Positions 16,265-28,158 of a DNA stretch of 64,000 nucleotides are shown here, in pieces; position 1 is the first letter of the stretch, and the number at the start of each line of letters is the position of its first letter. The position numbers and the translations under genes are program-made. The notes under the pieces are model-generated. The model worked only from the letters and a program-made list of their open reading frames with translations. It made no database searches and was not told the origin of the DNA. The stretch spans positions 124,001 through 188,000 of the forward strand of contig NZ_FTMZ01000004.1 in assembly GCF_900156335.1 (NCBI RefSeq). The letters run 5' to 3'. This DNA comes from Sphaerotilus natans (GTDB taxonomy: Bacteria; Pseudomonadota; Gammaproteobacteria; Burkholderiales; Burkholderiaceae_C).

Positions 16265-17446
16265 ATGGCACGTGAAGTCTTTGTCGTCAGCGCCGCGCGC
16301 ACCGCGATCGGCACGTTCGGAGGCACGCTGAAGGACGTTCCTCTGGCCGATCTGGCCACCACCGCCGTCAAGGCGGCCCTCGCCCGCTCGGGCGCGCCGG
16401 CCGACGCCGTCGGCCACCTCGCGATGGGCACGGTCGTCGTCACCGAGCCGCGCGACTGCTACCTGAGCCGCGTCGCCGCGGTCAACGCCGGTCTGCCCAA
16501 GGAGACGCCGGCCTTCAACGTCAACCGCCTGTGCGGCTCGGGCCTGCAGGCCATCATTTCCGCCTCGCAGGCCATCCTGCTGGGCGACTGCGAGGTGGCG
16601 ATCGGCGCCGGCGCCGAGAACATGAGCCGCGGCGCCTACCTGATGCCGGGCGCGCGCTGGGGCACCCGCATGGGCGACGCGCAGATCGTCGACCTGATGG
16701 TCGGCGCGCTGCACGACCCCTTCCACAAGATCCACATGGGCATCACCGCCGAGAACGTCGGCGAGCAGTTCGGCATCAGCCGCCAGCAGATGGACGAGGC
16801 CGCGGCCGAGAGCCACCGCCGCGCGGCGGCCGCCACCGCTGCCGGCTACTTCACCGAGCAGATCGTCCCGGTGGAGATCGCCAGCCGCAAGGGCACGATC
16901 AGCTTCGTGACCGACGAGCACATCAAGGCCGACACCACCGCCGAGAGCCTGGCCAAGATGCGCCCGGCCTTCAAGAAGGACGGCGCGGTCACCGCCGGCA
17001 ATGCCTCGGGGATCAACGACGCCGCCGCCGCGGTGATGCTGGCCAGCGGCGAAGCCGTCAAGGGCCATGGCCTGCGGCCGCTGGCGCGCCTGGTCTCCTA
17101 CGCCCACACCGGCGTGGAGCCGACCATCATGGGCATCGGCCCGGTCTCGGCCTCGCGCAAGGCGCTCGAGCGCGCCGGCCTGACGGTCGCCGACATGGAC
17201 GTGATCGAGGCCAACGAGGCCTTCGCCGCCCAGGCCTGTGCAGTCAACAAGGAACTCGGCCTGGATCCGGCCAAGGTCAACCCGAACGGCTCGGGCATCT
17301 CGCTGGGCCACCCGATCGGTGCCACCGGCGCGATCATCACCACCAAGGCGGTCTACGAGCTGCAGCGCACCGGCGGCCGCTACGCGCTGGTGACGATGTG
17401 CATCGGCGGCGGCCAGGGCATCGCGGCGATCTTCGAGCGCTGCTGA
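16265..17446 (+). CDS. Acetyl-CoA acetyltransferase (beta-ketothiolase)
   Basis: A 393-aa cytoplasmic thiolase condensing two acetyl-CoA to acetoacetyl-CoA, or cleaving 3-ketoacyl-CoA in reverse. The nucleophilic cysteine is in NRLCGSGLQA (about residue 90), the catalytic histidine in SGISLGHPIGATG (about 350) and the second cysteine in CIGGGQGIA (about 380). Length and motifs fit PhaA/BktB-type enzymes used in polyhydroxybutyrate synthesis or fatty acid oxidation; no phaB or phaC lies nearby, so I give no symbol. The ATG at 16265 follows GGAGGAAGA. A strong terminator follows at 17500. Confidence 0.92.
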   Translation: MAREVFVVSAARTAIGTFGGTLKDVPLADLATTAVKAALARSGAPADAVGHLAMGTVVVTEPRDCYLSRVAAVNAGLPKETPAFNVNRLCGSGLQAIISASQAILLGDCEVAIGAGAENMSRGAYLMPGARWGTRMGDAQIVDLMVGALHDPFHKIHMGITAENVGEQFGISRQQMDEAAAESHRRAAAATAAGYFTEQIVPVEIASRKGTISFVTDEHIKADTTAESLAKMRPAFKKDGAVTAGNASGINDAAAAVMLASGEAVKGHGLRPLARLVSYAHTGVEPTIMGIGPVSASRKALERAGLTVADMDVIEANEAFAAQACAVNKELGLDPAKVNPNGSGISLGHPIGATGAIITTKAVYELQRTGGRYALVTMCIGGGQGIAAIFERC

Positions 17447-17499
17447 TCCGCCAGCGCCCTCTCTCTTTCATGCGTGCCTCGATTCAGAGGTCGTTCACA

Positions 17500-17527
17500 G
17501 GCCGGTCGGCGACGACCGGCCTTTTTT
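17500..17527 (+). terminator. Intrinsic terminator after the thiolase gene
   Basis: GGCCGGTCG-GCGA-CGACCGGCC, a perfect 9-bp stem with a GNRA loop, followed by six T residues. It lies 54 bp beyond the thiolase stop, and the next gene is convergent. Confidence 0.95.
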
Positions 17528-17536
17528 GCGCCGGCG

Positions 17537-17800
17537 TCAGATGTAGCGGCTGCCAGAGATCTGCTGGGCGCGCACCGCGGCGGCACGCAGGTCGGCGGCA
17601 TACGACGGCTGGGTCGCCTCGTAGCGGCCGGCCCACTCGATCAGCTCTTCGGCGGTGCGCGGCTCGCGCGGCTGCAGGCTGCTCTTGGCGGCCTTCATCG
17701 CGGCCTGCCACTGATCGACCAGCCAGCCGACCAGACGGACCAACGGTGCCTGGGCGGCAGCAAAAGCCTGCGACTGAACGGGAACAAGGATCTGGGCCAT
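17537..17800 (-). CDS. Small hypothetical protein (87 aa)
   Basis: Not recognised. ATG 17800 is preceded by AAGGAG seven bases away, a good ribosome-binding site. The product, MAQILVPVQSQAF and so on, has an amphipathic, tryptophan-containing helix around VRLVGWLVDQWQAAMKAAKS and ends RAQQISGSRYI. It looks soluble and helical, with no signal peptide. A surface-binding or stress-related role is possible, but nothing in the sequence proves it. Its upstream region carries the twin element at 17811-17854. Confidence 0.7.
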   Translation of the reverse strand: MAQILVPVQSQAFAAAQAPLVRLVGWLVDQWQAAMKAAKSSLQPREPRTAEELIEWAGRYEATQPSYAADLRAAAVRAQQISGSRYI

Positions 17801-17810
17801 CACGAACTCC

Positions 17811-17854
17811 TTAGGGAAAACCCTTGGTTGATGGCTGGAGTTTAGGGTAAACCC
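17811..17854. promoter_or_regulatory. Two direct copies of TTAGGGWAAACCC
   Basis: TTAGGGAAAACCC at 17811-17823 and TTAGGGTAAACCC at 17842-17854 lie 31 bp apart, about three turns of the helix. Each has a GGG/CCC dyad. On the gene's strand they read GGGTTTWCCCTAA. The nearer copy ends at the ribosome-binding site and the farther one covers a possible -10. They look like paired operator sites for one regulator. I cannot name the regulator. Confidence 0.55.
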
Positions 17855-17960
17855 CAGGTCATTGATCAAGAGGAGCCGCAAAAGACCATCCTATTGACTT
17901 GGTCTATGAAAATCCTTTTCGGTTACGGAACGGGTACATCAATTCCGCATCAATCCCGCA

Positions 17961-19664
17961 TCAATCCCGATGTGCCACCCGTGCGGCCCGGCCGCTGCGC
18001 AGTACCGACCAGGCCAGCCAGATGCCGCCGATGCCGGCGATCAGGAAACCCAGCAGCCCGAAGGCCGGCAGCCCGAACAGCATCGGCCCGCCCCGCACCG
18101 TCATGACGATGGACGAACCGACGATCAGCGCCGCCACCACCATCGCTACCGTCAGCCGGCTGACCGCGCGGTCGAGCTGGTCGACCACCCGCTCGAGATG
18201 GCGCACCTCGACATGCACCTGCACGCCGGTGCGCTTGGTCTGGCGCAGCATGCGCGCGAGCTCGCGCGGCAGGCGCCCGAGCAGGCGCAGGCCGTGCACC
18301 GCCGAGGTCCAGCCGCGCTCGGCCAGCACCCGGGGCGAGTAGCGCGCCCGCACCGCCGCCTCCAGCAGCGGCTCGGCCTCGGTGGCCATGTGGAAGTCGG
18401 GCGCCAGCGAGCGCCCTAGCCCCTCCAGCGTGATGAAGGTCTTGACCAGCAGCGCCAGGTCGGCCGGCAGCGCCAGCCGGTACTCGCGCAGGATGGTGGT
18501 GACGTCGTTCATCATCCCGCCCAGGCTGAGCTTGGCCAGCGCGGTGCCGCGGTACTGGTCGACGAAGGCGACCACATCCTGCTGCAGCGCCTCCATGTCG
18601 GTGTGGCCGGCATCCTCGGTCCACTCCATCAGCACCTCGACCACCGCCTGCGGGTCGCGCTGCACCAGGCCGAGCATCAGCGACAGCAGCTGGTCGCGGC
18701 GCGCGTCGCTGAGCCGGCCCATCATGCCGAAGTCGATGAAGGCCAGCCGGTTGCCCGGCAGGTAGAAGACGTTGCCGGGATGCGGATCGGCGTGGAAGAA
18801 GCCGTCCTCGATGATCATCTTCAGCACCGCCTGCGCGCCGCGCTGCGCCAGCAGCATGCGGTCGAGCCCGGCGGCGTCCACCCGCGCCAGCTCGTGGCCC
18901 GGAATGCCGTCGATGCGCTGCTGCACATTGACCCGCTCGCCGGTCCAGTCCCAGTAGACGGTCGGGATGACGATGTGCTCTCGCCCGGCAAAATGGGCAG
19001 CGATGCGCTCGGCGTTGTGGCATTCGCTCTGCAGGTCCAGCTCGCGGCGCAGCGAGCGGCCGAGCTGACGCACCAGGCCGACCGGCTGGTAGGGGCGCAG
19101 GTCAGGCCACTCGTCCTCGGCCAGCTGCGCCAGGCGCTCGAGCAGGCGCAGGTCGGCCTCGATGACCGGGCGGATGCCGGGCCGGCGCACCTTGACGATG
19201 ACCTCGGTGCCGTCGTGCAGCTGCGCGCCATGCACCTGCGCGATCGAGGCCGCCGCCAGCGGCTCGGCGTCGAAGCGGGCGAAGACCTCCTCGGGCGGCG
19301 CGCCCAGGTCCTCGGCGAGCTGGGCGCGCACCACCTCGAGCGGCACCGTCGGCGCCTGGCTGTGCAGCTTCTCGAGCTCGGCGATCCAGGCCGGGCCGAA
19401 CAGATCGGCACGGCCGGCCAGGATCTGGCCGAGCTTGACGAAGGTCGGCCCCAGGTCCTCCAGCGCCATGCGCAGCTGCACCGGCGGCTCCAGCCGCGCC
19501 AGGTCGGCGGCGTGGTCCATGCGCAGCACATGGCCGGCGCGGGCCAGGCGATCGGCCCAGCCGAGCCGGCGCACCAGATCGCCCAGACCGTGGCGGATGA
19601 AGACCGCCGCGATCTCCTGCAGCCGGCCGAGGTCACGGGCGGCGGTCAGCGTGGGGAATGCCAT
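17961..19664 (-). CDS. ABC1/UbiB-family atypical kinase
   Basis: A 567-aa member of the ABC1/ADCK (AarF, UbiB) family, ATPase-like proteins tied to ubiquinone synthesis and membrane lipid handling. The KxGQ motif FVKLGQILAGR lies at about 92-102, then LAAASIAQVHGAQL with the alanine-rich loop, the lysine strand VIVKVRRPG, HADPHPGNVFYLP (HxDxHxxN catalytic loop) and IDFGMMG metal-binding aspartate. Two C-terminal hydrophobic helices (about 497-515 and 522-545) anchor it in the inner membrane. ATG 19664 lies 11 bp after the peptidase stop, suggesting co-transcription. No other ubi genes are nearby, so it may be a paralogue of the main UbiB. Confidence 0.85.
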   Translation of the reverse strand: MAFPTLTAARDLGRLQEIAAVFIRHGLGDLVRRLGWADRLARAGHVLRMDHAADLARLEPPVQLRMALEDLGPTFVKLGQILAGRADLFGPAWIAELEKLHSQAPTVPLEVVRAQLAEDLGAPPEEVFARFDAEPLAAASIAQVHGAQLHDGTEVIVKVRRPGIRPVIEADLRLLERLAQLAEDEWPDLRPYQPVGLVRQLGRSLRRELDLQSECHNAERIAAHFAGREHIVIPTVYWDWTGERVNVQQRIDGIPGHELARVDAAGLDRMLLAQRGAQAVLKMIIEDGFFHADPHPGNVFYLPGNRLAFIDFGMMGRLSDARRDQLLSLMLGLVQRDPQAVVEVLMEWTEDAGHTDMEALQQDVVAFVDQYRGTALAKLSLGGMMNDVTTILREYRLALPADLALLVKTFITLEGLGRSLAPDFHMATEAEPLLEAAVRARYSPRVLAERGWTSAVHGLRLLGRLPRELARMLRQTKRTGVQVHVEVRHLERVVDQLDRAVSRLTVAMVVAALIVGSSIVMTVRGGPMLFGLPAFGLLGFLIAGIGGIWLAWSVLRSGRAARVAHRD

Positions 19665-19675
19665 GCGCGTGAATG

Positions 19676-21787
19676 TCAGTGGCCGAGACGCGACCAGAGG
19701 TAGGCGAACTCCAGCGCCTGCAGGTGCGCGCGCTGGGCGTTGTCGGCCGCGCCGCCGTGGCCGCCCTCGATGTTCTCGTAGTAGAGCACCGGCTGGCCGA
19801 GCGCCTCGAGCTTCGCGACCATGCGCCGCGCGTGGCCCGGGTGCACCCGGTCGTCGCGGGTCGAGGTGGTGAACAGCGCACGCGGATAGCGCACGCCCTC
19901 GCGCAGCGCCTGGTAGGGGCTGTAGCGCTCGATCCAGGCGCGCTGCTCGGGCTGGTCGGGGTCGCCGTACTCGGCCATCCACGAGGCGCCGGCCAGCAGG
20001 CGGTGGTAGCGCAGCATGTCGAGCAGCGGCACCTGGCAGACCACCGCGCCGAACAGGTCCGGGCGGCGCGTCATCGCCGCGCCCACCAGCAGGCCACCGT
20101 TGCTGCCGCCCATGATGCCCAGCCGCGCCGGCGAGCTCAGGCCGCGGGCGATCAGGTCCTCGGCCACCGCGATGAAGTCCTCGTGGCTGCGGGGCTTGTG
20201 CTCGCCGACCGCCGCCTGGTGCCAGGCCGGGCCGAACTCGCCGCCGCCGCGGATGTTGGCCACCACCAGCGCGCCGCCGCGCTCGTACCAGGCCAGGCCG
20301 AAGCCGCCCGAGTACCAGGGCTGCATCGACACCTCGAAGCCGCCGTAGCCGTAGAGCAGCGTGGGCGTGCTGCCGTCCATCGGCGCGTCCTTCGGGCGCA
20401 CGACAAAATACGGCACGCGCGTGCCGTCCGCGCTGGTGGCGAAGCGCTGCTCGGCCGCCAGCCCGGCGGCGTCGAAGTAGCGCGGGCGCTGCTTGAGCAC
20501 CTCGGGCGCGTCGCGTCCGGCCTCGGCCAGCATCAGCGAGTCCGGCGTCAGGAAGTCGGCGTAGGTGACCCAGTAGTGCTCGGCCAGCGGATCGTCGGGC
20601 AGGTGCGGCTCGTGCAGCGCGCCCAGCCCCAGCGTGCCCGGCCCCGGCAGCGCCACCGCGCGGCGCGTCCAGCCGCCGCTGGCGGCGTCGAAGCGCAGTT
20701 CCTCGACCCGATTGGCGACCTTGTCGAGCAGGTTCAGCAGCACATGGCCGCGCGTCCAGGCGCTGCCGCCCAGCGAGCAGGTCGGCGTCGGCGTGAACAG
20801 CGCCGTCCAGCGCACCGCCTCGCAGCCCTGCGCCATCAGCGCGTCGATCTCGGCCACCAGCAGCGAGCCGGCCGGATGGCGCGCGCCGTCCGCCAGCGTC
20901 AGGTCGCTGCGCAGCTCCATCACCGCCCAGCGCTCGTGAAAGCCCAGGCTGGCGTCGGCCGGCTTGGGGACCGCGCGGCGGCTGCCATCCGGCGCGACCA
21001 GCCACATCGCGGTGGTGTAGAAGTCGATCGAGCGGCCGTGCACCGTGCGCTCGAAGCCGGGCGTGTCGTCGATGCTGACCCAGGCCGAGACGTCGCCGGC
21101 CTCGCCCTCGTGGATCGTCGGCGCGTCCGCCAGCGGCGTGCCGCGCTTCCAGGCCTTGATGACACGGGGATAGCCCGAGTCGGTCATCGAGCCCGGCCCG
21201 AAGTCGGTGCCGACCGCCAGCGTGTCGGCATCGATCCAGCTCGCGCTGCTCTTGGCCTCGGACAGCGTGAAGCCGCCTTCGCCTGCCGGAATGAAGCGGC
21301 GCTCGACCAGGTCGAACTCGCGCACCACGGTGGCGTCGGCGCCGCCGCGCGAGAGGTCGATCAGGCAGCGGCGCCAGACCGGACGGCTCTCGGCGTCACG
21401 CGCCGGTGTGCAGACGTCCGCGCCGTGCCAGACCCAGTTCTCGCCCTCGGCCGCCGCCAGCGCGTCCAGGTCGAGCACCGTCTCCCAGACCGGCTCGGCC
21501 AGGCGGTAGCTCGCCAGCGTCGTGCGCCGCCACAGGCCGCGCGGGTGCTCGGCGTCCTGCCAGAAGTTGTAGAAGTCGTGGCCGATGCGGCTGACGTAGG
21601 GAATGCGCTCGCGCGCGTCCATCAGCGCCTTCAGGCGCGGGCGGAACTCGGCGTAGTCGGCGCGCGCGCCCAGCTCGCCCTCGGTGCGGGCGTTGTGCTC
21701 GCGCACCCAGGCCAGCGCGGCCTCGCCGTGAACCTCCTCCAGCCAAAGGTCTGGGGCATCGCCCTCGGGGCGGTCGACGGCGCTCAT
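19676..21787 (-). CDS. Prolyl oligopeptidase family serine peptidase (S9A)
   Basis: A 703-aa enzyme with an N-terminal seven-bladed propeller (about 70-430) and a C-terminal alpha/beta-hydrolase domain. The catalytic triad is visible: serine in GGSNGG (about 555), aspartate in [11 protein letters not shown] (about 640) and histidine in EGGHGG (about 677). NIRGGGEFG forms the oxyanion region. There is no signal peptide, so it is cytoplasmic, like many bacterial S9A enzymes that cut short peptides after proline or basic residues. Its ATG overlaps the ybeY stop by 4 bp (21784-21787). Confidence 0.92.
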   Translation of the reverse strand: MSAVDRPEGDAPDLWLEEVHGEAALAWVREHNARTEGELGARADYAEFRPRLKALMDARERIPYVSRIGHDFYNFWQDAEHPRGLWRRTTLASYRLAEPVWETVLDLDALAAAEGENWVWHGADVCTPARDAESRPVWRRCLIDLSRGGADATVVREFDLVERRFIPAGEGGFTLSEAKSSASWIDADTLAVGTDFGPGSMTDSGYPRVIKAWKRGTPLADAPTIHEGEAGDVSAWVSIDDTPGFERTVHGRSIDFYTTAMWLVAPDGSRRAVPKPADASLGFHERWAVMELRSDLTLADGARHPAGSLLVAEIDALMAQGCEAVRWTALFTPTPTCSLGGSAWTRGHVLLNLLDKVANRVEELRFDAASGGWTRRAVALPGPGTLGLGALHEPHLPDDPLAEHYWVTYADFLTPDSLMLAEAGRDAPEVLKQRPRYFDAAGLAAEQRFATSADGTRVPYFVVRPKDAPMDGSTPTLLYGYGGFEVSMQPWYSGGFGLAWYERGGALVVANIRGGGEFGPAWHQAAVGEHKPRSHEDFIAVAEDLIARGLSSPARLGIMGGSNGGLLVGAAMTRRPDLFGAVVCQVPLLDMLRYHRLLAGASWMAEYGDPDQPEQRAWIERYSPYQALREGVRYPRALFTTSTRDDRVHPGHARRMVAKLEALGQPVLYYENIEGGHGGAADNAQRAHLQALEFAYLWSRLGH

Positions 21788-22245
21788 GCCGCACCTTCCG
21801 CGTACGGATCGGCGAAGCCCAGCGCGGCCATCACCTCGCGCTCGCGCTGCTCCATCGCCTCGGCCTCCTCCTCGCTGTCCTCGTGGTCGTAGCCCTGGGC
21901 GTGCAGCGTGCCGTGCACCAGCAGGTGCGCGTAGTGGGCCAGAAGATCCTTGCCGTTGGCGGCAGCCTCGGCCTCGACCACCGGCGCGCACAGCACCAGG
22001 TCGGCCATCACCACCGGCTCGTCGGCGTAGTCGAAGGTCAGCACGTTGGTCGCGTAGTCCTTCTGGCGGTACTCGCGGTTGAGCGTCTGGCCTTCCTCGG
22101 CGCCGACGATGCGCACGGTGATCTCGCCGGGCCGCTCCAGCGCGGCGCGCACGAAGCGCGCGACCTTGTGGCGCGGCAGCAGCGCGCGGTGGCGCGGATC
22201 GGCGAATTGCAGCGACAGGCTCAGTTCGGGGCGGGCAACGGGCAT
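21784..22245 (-). CDS. ybeY: Endoribonuclease YbeY
   Basis: A 153-aa zinc-dependent endoribonuclease acting in 16S rRNA 3'-end maturation and ribosome quality control. The three-histidine zinc site is in [11 protein letters not shown] (about residues 117-127). [16 protein letters not shown] is the other family motif. ATG 22245 gives the usual length. It follows phoH, its usual neighbour, and overlaps the peptidase gene by 4 bp. Confidence 0.95.
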   Translation of the reverse strand: MPVARPELSLSLQFADPRHRALLPRHKVARFVRAALERPGEITVRIVGAEEGQTLNREYRQKDYATNVLTFDYADEPVVMADLVLCAPVVEAEAAANGKDLLAHYAHLLVHGTLHAQGYDHEDSEEEAEAMEQREREVMAALGFADPYAEGAA

Positions 22246-22306
22246 GGGGCGGGACTTTCTCGGGATCGGATCGAAGAGCGGATCGAAAGACAGATCGACA
22301 GGCGGC

Positions 22307-23314
<1,008 letters not shown>

Positions 23315-23444
23315 GGGTCGAGTGTGAACTATGAGGCACGGGGCCGGAGCCACGATTGTCGCCGCGCGCCGACCTCCGGGGCGGTCCGGCAGAATCGGGC
23401 GCCCGCCCGCCACCTCTGCCACCTCTTCCGGATTTCACATTTCC

Positions 23445-25493
23445 GTGACCCCGCCTCCCGTTCCGGCCGCCGACGTCCCGACGATCCATGCCTCGCAGGC
23501 GACCGACACGCCGCCCGAGTCCGCCGCGCCAGGCGCCTTGCCCGAGCCTGTGATGCCCGATGCGGGCGCCGTCCGGCCCTCGCTGCGCCAGAGGATCGAG
23601 CGTCTGACGGGAGGATCGCTGCTGGCCGCCCTGCACCCGGCGCGCTGGGGCCTGCTGGTGCTGGCGCTGATCGTCGCTGGCCTGTGGCTGGTCGAGCTCG
23701 GCAGCCGCGGCAGCCAGGACGACATGACCGTCATCCGCAGCGCGACGCTGATGGCGATGCCGACGCCCGAGCGGCCGCAGGCCGGCGCCCCCCGGCTGAT
23801 CACCCTGCCGCACGCCTGGGATCATTCGCCGCGGCTGTCGGCACCGCTGGGCTACCGGGTCCGCTTCGATCTGCCGACGCGCCGCGCGTCCGCTGCGGGC
23901 GCCGCAGGCCTGGCGGGCCTGTACATCGAGCGCCTGTGCGGCGCGCACGAGATCCGACTCAACGGCTGGCGCCTGGCGGTGCGGGGGCGGCTCGACGCGC
24001 CACGGCCCAATGAATGCCTCGACCCGGTGCTGGTGGCGCTGCCGCCGGCGATGCTGCGACAGGCCGACAACCAGCTCGACATCATCCTGGCCGCGCAGGT
24101 GCGCTCGCAGGTGGCGGTCAGCGAGCATGCCGGCTACCTGTCGCCGGTGCGCATCGGCCCGATGCATCAGCTCGAGGGCATGCAGCGCCGCCTGCAGACC
24201 CTGCACACCGGGGTCACCCAGGCGCTGGCGATGCTGGTCGGCGCGGTGGGCACCGCCGCGCTGCTGCTGGCCGCGCTCAGCCGCCTGCCCTATCTCGGCT
24301 ACTTCGGCGCGGCGTGCCTGGGCTGGGCGATGCTGTGCGCGCTGCTGACCGGCGCCCACCTGCCGCTGTCGGTGCCCGCCTACGAATGGCTGACTGGCGC
24401 GCTGATGCCGCCGATCGCGGTGGCGGCGATCCTCTCGCTGATGCGCTACAGCGGCATCCAGGTGCGCTGGATCGAGCTGTCGGTGGCACTGCAGAGCATC
24501 GTGGTGCCGCTGAGCCTGCTGATCGCCGCGCCCGACCGCATCAGCACCATCACCCAGCCGTGGATGGTGATCCTCTCGCTCGAGGTGCTGGTGGCGCTGG
24601 GCGTGTTCCTGCACCGGGCCTGGATGCGCTCGCCGGCCGACTTCCGCGTCGTCGGCTTCGCGCTGGGCATGACGCTGGTGGGCGCAGCCTTCGAGCGGAT
24701 GATGGTGGCCGACGAGATCCTGCTGCCCGGCGTGCGTGCGATCAGCATCGGCGCGGTGGTGATGTTCGCCGGCATGGTGCTGCGCATGCTGCAGCAGATG
24801 CAGGCCGCGGTCGGCGCGGCCGAGGCCGGCCGGCTGGCCGCCGAGCGCCGGGTCGAGGAGATCACCAGCGACATGGAGCGCAACTACAGCCACATGGCCG
24901 AGATGCGCGTCGAGCAGGTCACCGCCAAGGAGCGCAAGCGCATCGCCGCCGACCTGCACGACGACCTCGGCGCCAAGCTGCTGACCATCGTGCACACCAG
25001 CGAGAGCGAGCGCATCGCCACGCTGGCGCGCGAGGCGCTCGAGGAGATGCGGCTGTCGGTGCGCGGCCTGACCGGCCGCGCGGTGCAGCTCGGCGACGCC
25101 ATCGGCGACTGGCGCAGCGAGGTCATGATGCGCCTGAGCCAGGGCGGCGTGGAGCTCAACTGGAACACGCCCGACGACCTGCTGATGAGCGAGCGCGCGA
25201 TGAGCGCACGCGCCTACGTCCAGACCACCCGCATCCTGCGCGAGGCGGTCAGCAACGTGCTCAAGCACAGCGGCGCCACCCACTGCGAGATCTCGATGCG
25301 CATGGACATCAACGACTTCGAGCTGACCATCTCCGACAACGGCCGCGGCATCCCGATGGAGCTCGACGGCAAGCTCGACCGCGGCCACGGCATGTCGACG
25401 ATGAAGGGCCGCGCCAAGCAGCTCCAGGGCCAGTGCCTGGTGGAATCCGGCCCCGGCTACGGCACGACGATCCGGCTGACGCTGCCGCTGTGA
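23445..25493 (+). CDS. 7TM sensor histidine kinase
   Basis: An inner-membrane kinase of about 682 aa. One N-terminal helix ([18 protein letters not shown]) is followed by a periplasmic beta domain of about 150 residues. Seven helices come next (from [18 protein letters not shown] to [15 protein letters not shown]), the plan of 7TMR-DISM sensors. The cytoplasmic part has a coiled coil, a HisKA_3-like box [19 protein letters not shown], an N box [13 protein letters not shown] and G box DNGRGIP. The start is uncertain: GTG 23445 is used, ATG 23553 would remove a proline-rich stretch. The ligand is unknown. Its partner is probably the regulator 170 bp downstream. Confidence 0.85.
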   Translation: MTPPPVPAADVPTIHASQATDTPPESAAPGALPEPVMPDAGAVRPSLRQRIERLTGGSLLAALHPARWGLLVLALIVAGLWLVELGSRGSQDDMTVIRSATLMAMPTPERPQAGAPRLITLPHAWDHSPRLSAPLGYRVRFDLPTRRASAAGAAGLAGLYIERLCGAHEIRLNGWRLAVRGRLDAPRPNECLDPVLVALPPAMLRQADNQLDIILAAQVRSQVAVSEHAGYLSPVRIGPMHQLEGMQRRLQTLHTGVTQALAMLVGAVGTAALLLAALSRLPYLGYFGAACLGWAMLCALLTGAHLPLSVPAYEWLTGALMPPIAVAAILSLMRYSGIQVRWIELSVALQSIVVPLSLLIAAPDRISTITQPWMVILSLEVLVALGVFLHRAWMRSPADFRVVGFALGMTLVGAAFERMMVADEILLPGVRAISIGAVVMFAGMVLRMLQQMQAAVGAAEAGRLAAERRVEEITSDMERNYSHMAEMRVEQVTAKERKRIAADLHDDLGAKLLTIVHTSESERIATLAREALEEMRLSVRGLTGRAVQLGDAIGDWRSEVMMRLSQGGVELNWNTPDDLLMSERAMSARAYVQTTRILREAVSNVLKHSGATHCEISMRMDINDFELTISDNGRGIPMELDGKLDRGHGMSTMKGRAKQLQGQCLVESGPGYGTTIRLTLPL

Positions 25494-25662
25494 CCGGCGT
25501 GAATCATGCGAATCATGTAAACCACCAAGTACCAATGCCCTGGCAACGCCAGTGATCTTTCACGAAATCCGGTCATTTTCGTAACCAGATCCGCCGTGGG
25601 GCTCCAGTCGGCCCGGCCGGGTCCACACTCCCATCCGGCCGAACGCTCCCGAGGAAAAGACG

Positions 25663-26334
25663 ATGAAAACGATCCTGCTGCTCGAAGACCTTCCCGAAAT
25701 CCGTGCCTGGCTGCGTGCCCTGGTGGTGCAGGTGTTTCCCGGCTCGACGGTGGTGGAATCCGCGCGGGTGCATGACGCGCTGCAGCAGGTCAGCGCCCAC
25801 CGCTTCGATCTGGCGATGATCGACCTGGGCCTGCCCGACGGCTCGGGCGTCAAGGTGGTGCAGGCGCTGCGCGAGGCCCAGCCCGACGCGCAGTCGGTGG
25901 TGGTCACCATCCACGACGACGACGATCACCTCTTCCCCGCCCTGCAGGCCGGCGCCTACGGCTACCTGCTCAAGGAGCAGCCGCGCGAGCAGCTGATGGA
26001 GCACCTGCAGCGCATCAGCCAGGGCGAGCCGCCGCTGTCGCCCTCGATCGCGCGCCGGATGATTTCCTACTTCTCGGCGCAGGCGAACCGCCCGGCGCTG
26101 CAGCCGCAGCAGACCCAGGACGCGCTGATGCCCAACGTACAGCTCACCGAGCGCGAGCGCGAGGTGCTGCTGCGCGTGGCCAAGGGCTTCACGCTGCCGG
26201 AGATCGGCGTGCAGCTCAGCCTGAGCCGCCACACCATCGCCGACTACGTCAAGCAGATCTACCGCAAGCTCAACGTGAGCTCGCGCGCCGAGGCGGCGCT
26301 CGAGGCGCAGCGCCTGGGACTGTTCCGCCGCTGA
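25663..26334 (+). CDS. NarL/FixJ-type response regulator
   Basis: A 223-aa regulator. The receiver (about 1-120) has EDLPE acidic residues, phosphoacceptor aspartate in MIDLGLPDGSG and the lysine in YLLKEQP. The LuxR-type helix-turn-helix (about 158-215) reads LTEREREVLLRVAKGFTLPEIG then LSRHTIADYVKQIYRKLNV. ATG 25663 follows GAGGAAAAGACG. The preceding 170 bp holds no gene and may carry a separate promoter. The stop codon lies inside the 11-bp tandem repeat at 26328. Confidence 0.92.
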   Translation: MKTILLLEDLPEIRAWLRALVVQVFPGSTVVESARVHDALQQVSAHRFDLAMIDLGLPDGSGVKVVQALREAQPDAQSVVVTIHDDDDHLFPALQAGAYGYLLKEQPREQLMEHLQRISQGEPPLSPSIARRMISYFSAQANRPALQPQQTQDALMPNVQLTEREREVLLRVAKGFTLPEIGVQLSLSRHTIADYVKQIYRKLNVSSRAEAALEAQRLGLFRR

Positions 26335-26360
26335 TCCACCGCTGATCCACCGCTGATCCG
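26328..26360 (+). repeat. Three tandem copies of an 11-bp unit
   Basis: CCGCTGATCCA, CCGCTGATCCA, CCGCTGATCCG: three adjacent copies across the end of the response regulator gene. Each unit carries TGA in a different frame, so slippage here would change the regulator's last residues only slightly. Probably replication slippage. Confidence 0.8.
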
Positions 26361-26392
26361 CCTGCGGCGCGCCGCTCGCATAATCGCGTCCC

Positions 26393-26971
26393 ATGATCGG
26401 ACGACTCACCGGAACCCTGGCGGAGAAATCCCCGCCGCTCGTGCTCGTGGATGTCGGCGGCGTCGGCTACGAGGTCGACGTGCCGATGAGCACCTTCTAC
26501 AACCTGCCGCACCTGGGCGAGCGCACCACGCTGCACATCCACATGGTGGTGCGCGAGGACGCGCAGCTGCTCTACGGCTTCCTGACGCTGGAGGAGCGCG
26601 AGACCTTCCGCCAGCTCATCCGCATCAGCGGCGTGGGCCCGCGCATCGCGCTGGCGGTGCTCTCGGGCATGAGCGCGCAGGAGCTGGCGCAGGCGGTGAG
26701 CCAGCAGCAGCCCGGCCGCCTGGTCAAGGTGCCCGGCATCGGCAAGAAGACCGCCGAGCGGCTGCTGCTCGAACTCAAGGGCAAGCTCGCGCCGGATCTG
26801 GGCGTGCCCGCCGGCTCGGTCGTCACCAGCGACGCGCAGGCCGACATCGTCCAGGCCCTGGTCGCGCTGGGCTACAGCGACAAGGACGCGGCCGCCGCCA
26901 TCAAGGCGCTGCCGGCCGACATCGGCGTGAGCGACGGCATCCGCGCGGCGCTGAAATCACTGGTGAAATAG
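26393..26971 (+). CDS. ruvA: Holliday junction branch migration protein RuvA
   Basis: A 192-aa DNA-binding subunit that holds the four-way junction while RuvB pumps DNA. The N-terminal OB fold begins MIGRLTGTL; two helix-hairpin-helix motifs are seen as [15 protein letters not shown] (about 78-92) and [16 protein letters not shown] (about 112-127). The C-terminal domain (about 145-192), [14 protein letters not shown], contacts RuvB. ruvB follows 59 bp downstream; ruvC is not in the window. Confidence 0.97.
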   Translation: MIGRLTGTLAEKSPPLVLVDVGGVGYEVDVPMSTFYNLPHLGERTTLHIHMVVREDAQLLYGFLTLEERETFRQLIRISGVGPRIALAVLSGMSAQELAQAVSQQQPGRLVKVPGIGKKTAERLLLELKGKLAPDLGVPAGSVVTSDAQADIVQALVALGYSDKDAAAAIKALPADIGVSDGIRAALKSLVK

Positions 26972-27030
26972 ACAGTCCTTTGCACGGTTTCCGGCCGGTC
27001 GTCGGCCGGCTTTGACGGACAATTCCCGCC

Positions 27031-28104
<1,074 letters not shown>

Positions 28105-28120
28105 TGGACACCGCCCCACC

Positions 28121-28145
28121 CCGTCACCCCCGCGCAGGCGGGGGG
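28121..28145. repeat. REP-like palindromic element (single copy)
   Basis: CCGTCA followed by the hairpin CCCCCGC-GCAG-GCGGGGG, 16 bp past ruvB. Sequence and layout match one arm of the paired element at 62291-62370 (CGTCAT plus GCCCGC-GAAG-GCGGGC). It is probably a solitary member of the same dispersed repeat family and may also act at the end of the convergent transcripts. Confidence 0.6.
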
Positions 28146-28158
28146 CCGCGACAGGCGC

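Noticed and set aside
16265-17800. A polyhydroxybutyrate cluster with the 87-aa protein as a phasin
   Set aside because: No phaB, phaC or phaR is nearby, and the small protein lacks the length and pattern of phasins.
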